Notes: a model not told the origin generated them from the letters alone. Counted from the first letter of the stretch, positions 34,902 to 43,428 are shown. The stretch is 64,000 bases of DNA from CALKYB01 sp964510575 (GCA_964510575.1 CAZECN010000016.1:1-64000), one strand, 5' to 3'. Numbers and translations are program-made.

Positions 34902-35444
34902 ATGCTAGATCAGTATATTGTTGAGGCATACAGTCATCCCTACGAGTTCTGGTGCTTTTTATCACTCTGTCTCTATGTTACCGCTCCCATGAGGCTGCAC
35001 TTCCACCTGGCAGCGATTTTCATCGCCTGGGGCAAGTTTCAAGAAATTTTGGATGAAGCTCTTTGGCGAAAAGATAACTCTCTAGACGGCGTATCACTTG
35101 GCAAAATCCAAGCTTCAAAGCTCACAACTTGGGCAATGAGGTTTTCAATTGCGGGTCTGGTTTTATCAGCAGTAAATGGCAGCCCTTATTTAGAAATGAG
35201 ACTAATTTTAGGGTTCGGTATTTTGTTGATATTGCAACTTTGGCAGGCCCTTTCGGGATTCTTTACATGGAATAGTTGTAGCGAGTGGAGATATAGCTCT
35301 GAACTTGCAGGTCCAAGGTACATTGGTGGAGGAGTCGGGATCTTTGCTGAACCCGATGATCCTCCCTGGACTAATACGATACTAACAGCTGTAGCTTTAG
35401 TTCCATTCCTGGTGATCTTTGCTTCATTCCTCTTAATGAGTTGA
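34902..35444 (+). CDS. 180-residue membrane protein, unknown
   Basis: The ATG follows TGGAGAAAAAA. There are about four membrane segments (FWCFLSLCLYVTA, FSIAGLVLSAV, LILGFGILLILQLWQAL, ILTAVALVPFLVIFASFLL). A loop with Pro/Gly (AGPRYIGGGVGIFAEPDDPP) precedes the last helix. No family was recognised. The gene is bracketed by a near-perfect inverted repeat (34791-34808 and 35488-35506) and, further out, by a diverged direct duplication, suggesting it sits in a cassette-like insertion. Confidence 0.65.
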   Translation: MLDQYIVEAYSHPYEFWCFLSLCLYVTAPMRLHFHLAAIFIAWGKFQEILDEALWRKDNSLDGVSLGKIQASKLTTWAMRFSIAGLVLSAVNGSPYLEMRLILGFGILLILQLWQALSGFFTWNSCSEWRYSSELAGPRYIGGGVGIFAEPDDPPWTNTILTAVALVPFLVIFASFLLMS

Positions 35445-35487
35445 GAGTAGGTCTCTGGGCAGTTGCTGTTGTTTTCAAAACTTAATG

Positions 35488-35506
35488 AAAAGCTTCTGCC
35501 CATTTT
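35488..35506. repeat. Right arm of the inverted repeat around the 34902 gene
   Basis: AAAAGCTTCTGCCCATTTT is the reverse complement of the left arm at 34791-34808 apart from one inserted base. Part of it (CTGCCC) can also pair with GGGCAG at 35457-35462 as a loose hairpin after the gene. Confidence 0.6.
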
Positions 35507-35584
35507 AAAAGGGCCCAATAGAGACTTCGCCAAAAATTCCTCAGAGCGAATACAAGTAAATATTTCTTAACTTTAAAACAGTTA

Positions 35585-35745
35585 ACCAACCTAAGTAGCT
35601 GAAGCCTAATCAATTAATAACCGTTTCTAACTCAGTATCTGGCTTTAACAACTTTAAAGCCGGGAACGAAGCTAGTAATCTTAAAACCAAAAAGATAAGA
35701 AACCTCTCCAAGTAGGGGGGCTACAGATCTCATAAAAATCTCTAC
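35585..35745 (-). repeat. Right copy of the diverged duplicated segment
   Basis: It shares TAATAACCGTTTC (35615-35627) and AAGTAGGGGGGCTACAG (35710-35726) with the left copy, but carries about 60 extra bases between them. The minus-strand frame 35632-35835 (67 codons) keeps the SVAPLLGE stretch. No recognised function; the rest of 35445-35901 shows no other gene. Confidence 0.35.
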
Positions 35746-35901
35746 TATAGAGTCGGAAGTAGCCACCACATAAGGGGAATAAGCACGAACTCTTTGCCTG
35801 TCAAACGGCCGAGACCTCATTGTTGCCCTAAGCATGCCCTAAAACACGAAAGGCTGGGCGGCTCGACTAGTAAGATTAGTAACTATCTGTAAATACTGGT
35901 A

Positions 35902-35983
35902 TGCCCTGGGGGAGAGTCGAACTCCCACGTCTTGCAACACACGGCCCTCAACCGTGCCTGTCTACCAGTTCCAGCACCAGGGC
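35902..35983 (-). tRNA. tRNA-Leu (anticodon GAG)
   Basis: The acceptor stem GCCCTGG/CCAGGGC, a D-arm typical of Leu (CTGGAACTGGTAGACAG), the anticodon arm CACGG-TTGAGGG-CCGTG with anticodon GAG at 35947-35949, a long variable arm and the T-arm GGGAG-TTCGACT-CTCCC are all present. The CCA end is not encoded. It reads CUC/CUU leucine codons and lies just upstream of secG on the same strand's 3' side. Confidence 0.96.
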
Positions 35984-35992
35984 CTAAAAGTA

Positions 35993-36832
35993 TTAGTTCT
36001 TCTTCTCTACCTCAGAGACCACTTTCTCAACTAGTCCAGTGGCTTTTTCAGTAATAGTCTTTCCAGCTGCAGCACTCTCGGTGACTACGTCAGTGACCAC
36101 TTTCTCAGCAACAGCTTTACCTGTAGTGACGTTATCTGTGACTGCTTGCTCAACCACTGCTGAAGGCTTAGCTGGGGTGGCAGAAACTCTGTTCGCTGCT
36201 TCTGTTGCAGCTTTGGTCTCACCTGCTACTGCTTGGCCAAGCTTAGCTTTGGCGGCTGCCTTTGCACCTTCTAGGTTTTGAGGCTCAATTTGACTGGTTT
36301 GGTTTTGACCTGGATTTAACTTCAAAACCTTAGGCTCAGCAGCTTCAGGGATTGGAGTTCCAGCTGCTTTCGCTCCTACTTCTTTAGTTCCTACTTTTTT
36401 AGCGGCTTCCTTGGCAGTAGTTGCGGAGGAATCAGCAGCAGGATTAGTGGCCTCTGCTGCATTAGTAGCCGAACCGGCAGCAGCTCCGCTAGTTGCTCCA
36501 TTGACGGCGTTGCTACCAGCAGGGTTACTATCTGCAGTGGCAGGTGCGGTAGAGCTAGTCTCCGGAAGGTTATCGAAAAGAGTTCCGCCAGAGCTAGCAG
36601 TTGCCGGACGTTGCATGGTGGCTAGTATTATTGAAGTAGCCATGAAACCAAAGGCTGCAAATGCAGTAACTCGGGTAAGTAGGTTATCAGCCCCGGCAGC
36701 TCCAAAAAGCGATCCGCCGCCACCGCCAAAAGTCGCTCCCACGTCAGCTCCCTTTCCTTGCTGAAGCAAGATTATCGCTATCAAAAAACAGGCAATAGCA
36801 ATGTGAATGATTAGCATTATTTGAAGAGACAT
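35993..36832 (-). CDS. secG: Preprotein translocase subunit SecG with long Ala-rich C-terminal tail
   Basis: 279 residues. Residues 1-75 are SecG: two membrane helices and the loop LLQQGKGADVGATFGGGGGSLFGAAG, an almost invariant signature. SecG is normally 70-130 residues; here about 200 further residues rich in Ala, Thr, Lys and Val form a low-complexity tail (for example AVEQAVTDNVTTGKAVAEK), probably on one side of the membrane. It is part of SecYEG. The tail's use is unknown. It lies between tRNA-Leu and tpiA, all on the minus strand. Confidence 0.9.
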   Translation of the reverse strand: MSLQIMLIIHIAIACFLIAIILLQQGKGADVGATFGGGGGSLFGAAGADNLLTRVTAFAAFGFMATSIILATMQRPATASSGGTLFDNLPETSSTAPATADSNPAGSNAVNGATSGAAAGSATNAAEATNPAADSSATTAKEAAKKVGTKEVGAKAAGTPIPEAAEPKVLKLNPGQNQTSQIEPQNLEGAKAAAKAKLGQAVAGETKAATEAANRVSATPAKPSAVVEQAVTDNVTTGKAVAEKVVTDVVTESAAAGKTITEKATGLVEKVVSEVEKKN

Positions 36833-36905
36833 GACTTTTTCCTATTTTCTCTAATGGTAACTTTTCTACTTACTGTTCCAGCCGCAGTAGTCTGGCTAGA
36901 TTAGA

Positions 36906-37673
36906 CTATTTATCAGCAGCTCTGCCTGCTTCAATTAAATTGTTAAAACTATCGGCCTTTAAGCTAGCACCTCCGACAAGTGCGCCGTTCACGTCAGGCT
37001 TTTCCATCAACTCGCCAATGTTTTCAGGCTTGGTCGATCCACCATACAGTATTCTAGTTTTTGCAGCACTGTCTTTTCCGATAATGCTTACAAGTTCTTC
37101 ACGGATAAGTTGGTGAACGTTTTGTGCAATTTCCGGAGTGGCGGCTAAGCCTGTTCCAATAGCCCAGACTGGCTCATAAGCAATAACTAGTTTGCTGGGG
37201 TCCCTAACCTCAACACCTGCCAAGCTGCCTTTCAGTTGCTCTCGAACAACTTTCTCTGTTTGCTTGGCTTCGAATTGTTGCTGAGTTTCCCCAACGCATA
37301 CGATTGCAGTTAGGCCACCAGCTAAAGCAGCAGCAGCTCTCTTTGCAACGGCTTGGTCAGTTTCACCGTAGAACTCTCGTCGCTCGGAATGCCCAAGGAT
37401 TGCAAAAGTAGCTCCTAGTTCGGCGAGCATAGCAACTGAAATTTCACCGGTATGAGCGCCACTAGCTTCCCAATGAACGTTCTGACCGCCAAGCATCAAA
37501 CCATCCAAATCCCCAAGTGATTCTTTCAGAGTTTGAAAAGAGGAAAGAACTGGCGCAATGCCAGCGTCAATCTCGCCAGCAGAATTAAACAGGGCAGTGA
37601 ACTCAGAGGCAAACTCTCTTGCCTCTGCTAAGCCCTTGTTCATTTTCCAGTTTGCTACAAAAAGAGGTGTCAT
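36906..37673 (-). CDS. tpiA: Triosephosphate isomerase
   Basis: 255 residues from the ATG giving MTPLFVANWKMNKG, the classic N-terminus. A TTG 30 bases earlier (37703) is in frame and would overlap gap by 11 bp, but adds non-homologous residues. Catalytic residues: K in NWKMN, H in GHSERR, E in AYEPVWAIGTG; the phosphate loop is YGGSTKPEN. It interconverts DHAP and glyceraldehyde-3-P. It follows gap by about 20 bp; no pgk lies between them. Confidence 0.95.
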   Translation of the reverse strand: MTPLFVANWKMNKGLAEAREFASEFTALFNSAGEIDAGIAPVLSSFQTLKESLGDLDGLMLGGQNVHWEASGAHTGEISVAMLAELGATFAILGHSERREFYGETDQAVAKRAAAALAGGLTAIVCVGETQQQFEAKQTEKVVREQLKGSLAGVEVRDPSKLVIAYEPVWAIGTGLAATPEIAQNVHQLIREELVSIIGKDSAAKTRILYGGSTKPENIGELMEKPDVNGALVGGASLKADSFNNLIEAGRAADK

Positions 37674-37692
37674 CTCTTGAGCCGGTTCTAAA

Positions 37693-38691
37693 TTAGCTGG
37701 CAACTAGTTTGAGCACATCAATCATTCTGTTTGAGAAGCCCATTTCGTTGTCATACCAGGATAGAACCTTAACCATTTTGTTGCCCATAACCATAGTGGA
37801 GTCTAGGTCCACAGTGGAAGAAGCGGGTGAGCCGTTAAAGTCAGTGCTAACTAGTGGTTCGTCGCAAACTTCAAGCACGCCTTTTAGACTGCCGTTAGCG
37901 GAGTCAATTAGAGCTTTTTTAACGGTGTCGAGATCTACGTCTTTTTCAACCTCGCAAACGAAATCAACTAATGAAACGTTAGGAGTAGGAACACGTATCG
38001 CCAGTCCGTCCAATTTACCTTTTAGCTCTGGAATTACTAAAGACATAGCCTTAGCAGCACCAGTAGAGGTTGGGATCATTGAAAGTGCAGCAGCTCTTGA
38101 GCGGCGTGGGTCTTTATGAGGAAGATCCAGGATTCTCTGGTCGTTGGTATAGGAATGAATTGTTGTCATCATTCCTTGTTTAATACCAAAATTATCTAAC
38201 AAGACTTTAGCTACTGGAGCTAGGCAGTTAGTTGTGCAAGAGCCATTTGATACAACGTGGTGTTCAGACCCGTTATATTTATCGTGGTTAACACCATAAA
38301 CGAGAGTTACATCAGCATCTTTAGAAGGAGCGGAAATAATTACTTTCTTTGCACCAGCAGATAGATGTTTCGCAGCGTCATCTCTGGCAGTAAAAAAACC
38401 AGTGGACTCAAGAACCACGTCTACTCCGTGGTCAGCCCATTTGAGATTTGCCGGGTCTCTCTCAGCAGATACCTTAATCTCATTTCCGTTAACTACTATT
38501 GCTCCCTTCTTGGATGTTATTTCACCATCGAAGCGGCCATGAACAGAGTCATATTTTAGTAGTCTAGCCAGAGTCTCAGAGTCAGTAAGGTCGTTAATAG
38601 CAACAATGTTGCACTCCTTATCCTTAAGGGCAGATCTTAAAACGTTTCTGCCGATTCTTCCGAAACCGTTAATTGCGTACTTAATGGCCAT
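37693..38691 (-). CDS. gap: Glyceraldehyde-3-phosphate dehydrogenase, type I
   Basis: 332 residues. The NAD-binding motif is NGFGRIGRNVLR, with D33 after beta-2 (AINDL) indicating NAD preference; the active site is SNGSCTTNC with C152, and WYDNEMGFSNRM is the C-terminal signature. Glycolytic/gluconeogenic enzyme. It is the first gene of gap-tpiA, divergent from tolQ over 295 bp. Confidence 0.97.
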   Translation of the reverse strand: MAIKYAINGFGRIGRNVLRSALKDKECNIVAINDLTDSETLARLLKYDSVHGRFDGEITSKKGAIVVNGNEIKVSAERDPANLKWADHGVDVVLESTGFFTARDDAAKHLSAGAKKVIISAPSKDADVTLVYGVNHDKYNGSEHHVVSNGSCTTNCLAPVAKVLLDNFGIKQGMMTTIHSYTNDQRILDLPHKDPRRSRAAALSMIPTSTGAAKAMSLVIPELKGKLDGLAIRVPTPNVSLVDFVCEVEKDVDLDTVKKALIDSANGSLKGVLEVCDEPLVSTDFNGSPASSTVDLDSTMVMGNKMVKVLSWYDNEMGFSNRMIDVLKLVAS

Positions 38692-38816
38692 TGAAATTCA
38701 ATCTCCAACTTTAATTGGGTAGTAATATACTGCGTAAATAATAACTATTTTGCAGCTGGAATATCATAGTCTGAGCTAATGTTAAAACCCTGCTAAAGCC
38801 TCTTTCCACAGGGGGA

Positions 38817-38845
38817 TTGACCTCGTTCTGGTGCTTGCCTAAAAG
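38817..38845 (+). promoter_or_regulatory. Candidate sigma-70-type promoter for tolQRA
   Basis: TTGACC (38817-38822) and TAAAAG (38840-38845) are spaced by exactly 17 bp, with the tolQ start 141 bp downstream. Found by eye only. Confidence 0.35.
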
Positions 38846-38986
38846 GTTTTTAATGCATTTCTTTGGTCTATCGTCTTAGGCTTACTGATGTTAATTTAGC
38901 GCTCGGAGTTAGAGTAAAATTCTCCGAATTAGTGATAAACAGCCTTATTTTGGCTTCAAATTTTAGATTTTCTGGTTGATATTTCC

Positions 38987-39748
38987 ATGTCCTATCATTT
39001 TCTAGGCTCTTTGCCTGTTTTCTTAGCCACCGAGGAGAATATTCAGTTGCCACAAGCTGGTGCGGAGGCTGTTCATTCCTCCCAGCTAAGCATTGTTAGT
39101 CTAATTCTAAGTTCTGGTCCGGTAGTTCAAGGTGTTCTGATTTTACTAGTCTTAATGTCACTTAAAACTTGGGCAATTATTTGGGCCAAGTTCGGTCAAA
39201 TGAGGAAAGCTCAATCTCAGAGCCAAAAATTTAATGATGTTTTTTGGAGTAGTAATAATCTTAGCCAAATGGAAGAGACCAGTCAGAAGTTGTCAAATAG
39301 CCCTGTGGCTAAGGTTTTCTCAGCAGGACTTCGGGAGCTAAAAGAAATTGTCAGGCTGCAAAAAGAGAATGAAACTGGTGGTGGCTATTTGGAGAGTGTC
39401 GATCGGGCCCTAAGAAGAGCGAAAGCCGAAGAGATCACCAGAATTGAAAAGGGGACTACGTTTCTTGCTACCACAGCTTCAGCTGCTCCGTTTATAGGAC
39501 TGTTTGGAACTGTCTGGGGAATTATGAATGCTTTCATTGGTCTAAGTAGCGTGAAAAGTTCTTCGATTCAGGCGGTTGCCCCTGGAATTTCCGAAGCCTT
39601 GATCGCTACGGCGATAGGCCTAGCTGCTGCCATTCCTGCCGCCATTGGTTATAACTATTTTGCTCAGCAGATTAAGGTTCAGGCTCGGGATATGGATATG
39701 TTTTCTTCCCGTTTTCTAAACATCGCAAAGATGCATTTCGTTAAATAG
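38987..39748 (+). CDS. tolQ: TolQ/ExbB-type proton channel subunit
   Basis: 253 residues with three membrane helices; the conserved block TTASAAPFIGLFGTVWGIMNAF and the helix ISEALIATAIGLAAAIPAAIGYNYF are the MotA/TolQ/ExbB signature with the Thr and Pro needed for proton passage. The first 30 residues are longer than usual. It is followed by tolR and a TolA/TonB-like gene, so the TolQ call is preferred over ExbB. It energises outer-membrane constriction at division. Confidence 0.93.
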   Translation: MSYHFLGSLPVFLATEENIQLPQAGAEAVHSSQLSIVSLILSSGPVVQGVLILLVLMSLKTWAIIWAKFGQMRKAQSQSQKFNDVFWSSNNLSQMEETSQKLSNSPVAKVFSAGLRELKEIVRLQKENETGGGYLESVDRALRRAKAEEITRIEKGTTFLATTASAAPFIGLFGTVWGIMNAFIGLSSVKSSSIQAVAPGISEALIATAIGLAAAIPAAIGYNYFAQQIKVQARDMDMFSSRFLNIAKMHFVK

Positions 39749-39779
39749 CTATTGAGTTCAGAGCAGAGAGGTAGAGGAA

Positions 39780-40190
39780 ATGGCGTTTGATGATTTTGGA
39801 GATGGCTCCGGCCCAATGGCCCAAATTAACGTTACCCCCTTGGTTGACGTTATGCTTGTTCTCTTAATTATTTTTATGGTGGCAGCTCCTATTCTCCAAC
39901 AGGGAGTTGAACTTGAATTACCACAAGAGACAATTGCTCCTATTGAAGGAGAAGGTGAACAACTTGTGGTTTCCATTAAGCAAGATGGGCAGGTTTTTGT
40001 TGGAGCAGGTAACGAGGTTCCAGTCGAGAGTGTAGGGGAGCGTGTTAAAGCCATTCTCGAAGCAAAGGATGACAAGAGAGTTTTTATAAAAGCAGACAGG
40101 CGTGTTCCATACGGAAGTGTGATGAAAGTTATGGCTCGCCTCAGAAAAAATCAAATTTTCAAAGTGGGTCTACTTACCGAGCCAGGCTAA
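39780..40190 (+). CDS. tolR: TolR/ExbD-type channel subunit
   Basis: 136 residues: one N-terminal membrane helix with the essential aspartate in PLVDVMLVLLIIFMV, then a periplasmic domain (VFIKADRRVPYGSVMKVMARLR). The ATG has GAGGAA immediately upstream. It lies 31 bp after tolQ and 7 bp before the TolA-like gene. Confidence 0.93.
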   Translation: MAFDDFGDGSGPMAQINVTPLVDVMLVLLIIFMVAAPILQQGVELELPQETIAPIEGEGEQLVVSIKQDGQVFVGAGNEVPVESVGERVKAILEAKDDKRVFIKADRRVPYGSVMKVMARLRKNQIFKVGLLTEPG

Positions 40191-40197
40191 TTTTAAG

Positions 40198-41172
40198 ATG
40201 TTCAATTCTGACAACACTCAGTGGCTAATTGGATATTTATTATCCGCAGTGGGGCACTTGGGTTTAGGTGCCCTTTGCCTGCTGTACTTGGAGTATGGAA
40301 GTCATAGTGCAATTAAGCCAGCTGAAGTTTTCTCGGTAACCTTAGAGGGTGGAACAAAACTAGGTGGTGCTTCCCAAGTAGCTAAGAAGGAAGGGCAGAA
40401 AAAGGTTTTGACTGACCCTAAGCTAAAGAATGCTGAGGCCGAGAAAACCGCGGAAAAGCAAAAAGAGCAGGCTAAGAAAGCAAAAGAAATAGAATTGAAG
40501 CAAGCCGCTATTCTTGAAGAAAAGAAGAAGAAAGAGCAGGCTAAGAAAAAGGAAGCTGAGAAAAAAAAAGCTGAGAAGAAAAAAGCTGAAAAAAAGAAAA
40601 AGAAAGTCGCTGAGCTAAAGAAGAAAGTGGCTTTGGAGAAAAAGAAAAAGGAAGATGCTGCTAAGAAAAAAGCCGAAGAAGAAAGAAAGAAGAAGATAGA
40701 GGATAGGAGAAAGAAGCAAGAGGCGGCTAAGAAAAGAAAAGAAGAAAAAGCCGCTAGAGATCGTAGATTGAAAGAAGCTGTGCAGCGACATAAAGACTTG
40801 TACAGCGGAGAGTCTAGCAAAGCTGGTGGCCAAGGTTTTGGAGCTGCTAGAACTGGCGGAAAAGGCTTTGGTGGTGGGACTTTGAGAAGCGCAGAGTTCA
40901 TTGCTTACCTGAATGCTCTAGAGCATCACATAAAAAGCAGTTGGAATTGGGGTCTGCCAACGCCTAGGGTCCTAAAAGCGCAAGTGACGGTTAGTATATT
41001 ACCAAATGGTGTAGTTCAGAATGCTAAAATTTCTGCAAGCTCAGGGAATAGTCAGTTCGATGATTCGATAATTAGAGCGGTCAGAAAATCTTCTCCAGTT
41101 CCACCAGCTCCTGGACATCTTTATGATCAGTTCAGAGATGTCAGAATAACCTTTGACTCTTCTCAGCGTTAA
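40198..41172 (+). CDS. tolA: TolA/TonB-like energy-transducing protein
   Basis: 324 residues. One N-terminal membrane helix (about 9-30), then a long Lys/Ala/Glu coiled-coil from about 75 to 200 (KKKAEKKKAEKKKKKVAEL), a Gly-rich hinge (GGQGFGAARTGGKGFGGG) and a C-terminal TonB-like domain (LKAQVTVSILPNGVVQNAKI). This is the TolA layout. The C-terminal domain belongs to the TonB_2 type. It links TolQR to TolB/Pal across the periplasm. Confidence 0.87.
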   Translation: MFNSDNTQWLIGYLLSAVGHLGLGALCLLYLEYGSHSAIKPAEVFSVTLEGGTKLGGASQVAKKEGQKKVLTDPKLKNAEAEKTAEKQKEQAKKAKEIELKQAAILEEKKKKEQAKKKEAEKKKAEKKKAEKKKKKVAELKKKVALEKKKKEDAAKKKAEEERKKKIEDRRKKQEAAKKRKEEKAARDRRLKEAVQRHKDLYSGESSKAGGQGFGAARTGGKGFGGGTLRSAEFIAYLNALEHHIKSSWNWGLPTPRVLKAQVTVSILPNGVVQNAKISASSGNSQFDDSIIRAVRKSSPVPPAPGHLYDQFRDVRITFDSSQR

Positions 41173-41358
41173 GGCCAATCTTTCCTCAAGAGGCTTTATC
41201 CACAGGTCACAGTATTTAGGCTAGGCAGCATTTATTAACTGTTTATTGATTCTACTTGTCAAAGGTCCTTTTAATTTCCTAGGCTAGTAAAGATATCTGT
41301 CTGAGCTACGTCTAAGAATAGTTCTCTGACTCCTAATTTCGCAATAGAATCCAAAAGC

Positions 41359-42672
41359 ATGGAAAAAATGAAAAAAATAGTTTCGCCTATCGTATTGTTT
41401 TCCCTAATTCTGGGATGGTCAAATATTGCTTCAGCCCAAACTGACATTCATATTTCAGGACCGCGAGGCGGCTTTCCAGTTGCTGTCCCTAAACTTTGTT
41501 TCTCTAGCGCAGGTGCAACTGAAAGCGAAAAGATTTCCGATCAAATTTCAAAAAATTTAGACATATCTGGTTTGTTTAAAGTTGTTAATCCCAATTCATT
41601 TGTTGAGTCAGCTTCAAAGTGTAGCCAACCTAAAGAAATTGCCTACTCTGATTGGTCAGTCATAGGTGCTGAAGGAGTTGTGAAAGGTCTGGTTAGTCCT
41701 GCCGGAGGAGGGCAAATTTCAGTTGAGATGCTTCTCTTTGATGTGCAGCAGCAAAAAGCCGTGCTTGGAAAACGATATACAGCTCCAGCCTCAGATACCA
41801 AAAAAATTGGCGATAGATTTTCAAATGAGATCATTAAATACTTCACTGGAGAGTTAGGTATTTTTGGGTCTCAAATAGCCTATGTTTCTAAGGTTGGTCG
41901 TTTTAAAGAGCTGTTTGTTATGGATATCGATGGTTCTAACCCAAGAAAAATAACGCAAGATAAGGGTTTGGCTATTACACCATCTTGGTCCCCAAGCGGT
42001 GATCAAATTGTTTACACTTCTTACAGGACCAGAAAGCCAGAACTATATTTGATATCGCCTAAGGGTGGAGAGCCTCAAAGAGTGACCAGGTTAGATGGCA
42101 TTGAAATAGGAGCAGAGTTTTCTCGAAGTGGAAGGGAAATAGTCACTTCTGCCAGTATGCTTGGTAGTCCAAATATTGTCTTAATGGATCTGCGAGGTAA
42201 GCTTTTAAGGAAAATTACTTCCTCCAGTGCGATAGATGTTTCACCTTCCTGGTCACCCGACAACAGTAAGGTGGTATTCTGTAGTAACCGAGGAGGGGGG
42301 CCTCAGATTTACATAACTTCAACAGAAGGTGGTTCCGGAAATGCTAGGAGAATAAGTTTCACAGGTAGCAAATACTGCACCTCCCCAAGCTGGTCTCCTA
42401 AGGGAGATAAAATTGCTTACGTTTGCCGTAACAAAGGTAATCAAATCTATGTTAGTGATGCAGATGGTTCTAACACGTCTCAATTGACCTTTTCCGGTGA
42501 CAACGAAGATCCAGGCTGGTCTCCTGACGGTAAGTTTCTCGTTTTTAGCAGTGATTTTGGAAAGAGAGGTCCAAGAAATATCGCGATGATGCCTTTGGCG
42601 ACTGCCCAGCCCCGACAAATCTCCTTTTCAAGAACGGAAGATAGTCAGCCAGCTTGGTCACCTAGGTTTTAG
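41359..42672 (+). CDS. tolB: Tol-Pal system protein TolB
   Basis: 437 residues with a signal peptide (KKIVSPIVLFSLILGWSNIASA), an N-terminal alpha/beta domain (DIHISGPRGGFPVAVP) and a six-bladed beta-propeller with repeated SWSPSGDQIVYTS, SWSPDNSKVVFCS and GWSPDGKFLVFSS blades. Two possible starts (ATG 41359 or ATG 41368) differ by three residues. It is separated from tolA by 186 bp and is probably expressed from its own promoter. A terminator-like hairpin lies between it and pal. Confidence 0.95.
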   Translation: MEKMKKIVSPIVLFSLILGWSNIASAQTDIHISGPRGGFPVAVPKLCFSSAGATESEKISDQISKNLDISGLFKVVNPNSFVESASKCSQPKEIAYSDWSVIGAEGVVKGLVSPAGGGQISVEMLLFDVQQQKAVLGKRYTAPASDTKKIGDRFSNEIIKYFTGELGIFGSQIAYVSKVGRFKELFVMDIDGSNPRKITQDKGLAITPSWSPSGDQIVYTSYRTRKPELYLISPKGGEPQRVTRLDGIEIGAEFSRSGREIVTSASMLGSPNIVLMDLRGKLLRKITSSSAIDVSPSWSPDNSKVVFCSNRGGGPQIYITSTEGGSGNARRISFTGSKYCTSPSWSPKGDKIAYVCRNKGNQIYVSDADGSNTSQLTFSGDNEDPGWSPDGKFLVFSSDFGKRGPRNIAMMPLATAQPRQISFSRTEDSQPAWSPRF

Positions 42673-42823
42673 CGTGATTTTGTTAGCTGCTAGTTGATGC
42701 GCGACGTGCTAAGCGGCTGAAATAATAGATTATTCCTGATGTTTTGCTTACTAGGAACATCTCAACGAAACTAGGGGATTGTCTGACAGCATCGTTATGT
42801 TATGTTTAATCATTTCAAGGGTC

Positions 42824-42860
42824 TCCCCATTTATCAACTGGTTGGTTGCTAAAATGGGGG
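42824..42860 (+). terminator. Hairpin between tolB and pal
   Basis: TCCCCATTT pairs with AAATGGGGG around a 19-nt loop, followed by AAGTTTTAAAGG. It suggests that pal can be transcribed apart from tolB. Confidence 0.45.
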
Positions 42861-42908
42861 AAGTTTTAAAGGTAATTTTGAATTTTATTTTGAATCCAGG
42901 AGAGGATA

Positions 42909-43388
42909 ATGCGTAAGGCAGCTTTAACTTCAATTTTCGCGATATCAATCGCTGTTTCCGGTTGTTCTAGTCTCGGTAGGGGATCCGGGCAAGGTGAAGG
43001 CCTTGGCGCTGATGGTTTGGGAGATGGTAATATTCCTTTAGCTTCTGAAGGTAGTGGAGCGCTATCTGACGTGAACTTTATTTATGACTCTTCTACTCTT
43101 AGTAGCCAAGCTCAAAGCGTTCTTCAACAAAATGCTAGGTGGTTAAATAGCAACCAGGATCAGAAGGTTGTTATTGAAGGCCATTGTGACGAAAGAGGGA
43201 CTGACGAGTATAACTTGGCCCTAGGTGAGAGAAGAGCGCAGGCAGTGCAGAACTATTTGCAAAGTTTGGGAGTTTCAGCCCAACAACTTTCTACAGTGAC
43301 TTATGGTGAAGAGTTGCCATTGGATCCAGGTAGAAGTGAGGCCGCTTTTAGAAAAAACCGTAGAGCGCACTTTGCTCTAAGGAAATAA
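42909..43388 (+). CDS. pal: Peptidoglycan-associated lipoprotein Pal
   Basis: 159 residues. The lipoprotein signal is FAISIAVSGCSS (Cys 19), then a Gly-rich linker and an OmpA-like domain with the meso-DAP-binding motif GHCDERGTDEYNLALGERRA. The ATG has AGGAGAGG upstream. It tethers the outer membrane to peptidoglycan with TolB. Confidence 0.97.
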   Translation: MRKAALTSIFAISIAVSGCSSLGRGSGQGEGLGADGLGDGNIPLASEGSGALSDVNFIYDSSTLSSQAQSVLQQNARWLNSNQDQKVVIEGHCDERGTDEYNLALGERRAQAVQNYLQSLGVSAQQLSTVTYGEELPLDPGRSEAAFRKNRRAHFALRK

Positions 43389-43401
43389 GCAATATTGTAC
43401 T

Positions 43402-43428
43402 AAGCTGCCTCTGGCAGCTTTTATTTTT
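43402..43428 (+). terminator. Intrinsic terminator after pal
   Basis: AAGCTGCC-TCT-GGCAGCTT followed by TTATTTTT, 13 bp after the pal stop. Some read-through into cpoB is likely, since cpoB starts 14 bp further on. Confidence 0.85.

Noticed and set aside
31200..35500. Integron cassette array (unknown genes separated by palindromes)
   Set aside because: No integrase gene, spacing between genes is too long and variable, and the conserved word is ATTAGAC rather than the GTTRRRY core with matching RYYYAAC partner.
35902..35983. tRNA-Leu as an attachment site of a genomic island
   Set aside because: No direct repeat of the tRNA 3' end and no integrase found in the neighbouring 7 kb by eye.
36411..36764. 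Plus-strand frame opposite secG
   Set aside because: Shadow of the Ala-rich SecG tail; no ribosome binding site.
40302..40901. 199-codon minus-strand frame opposite tolA
   Set aside because: Phe/Ser-rich shadow of the Lys-rich coiled-coil on the other strand.
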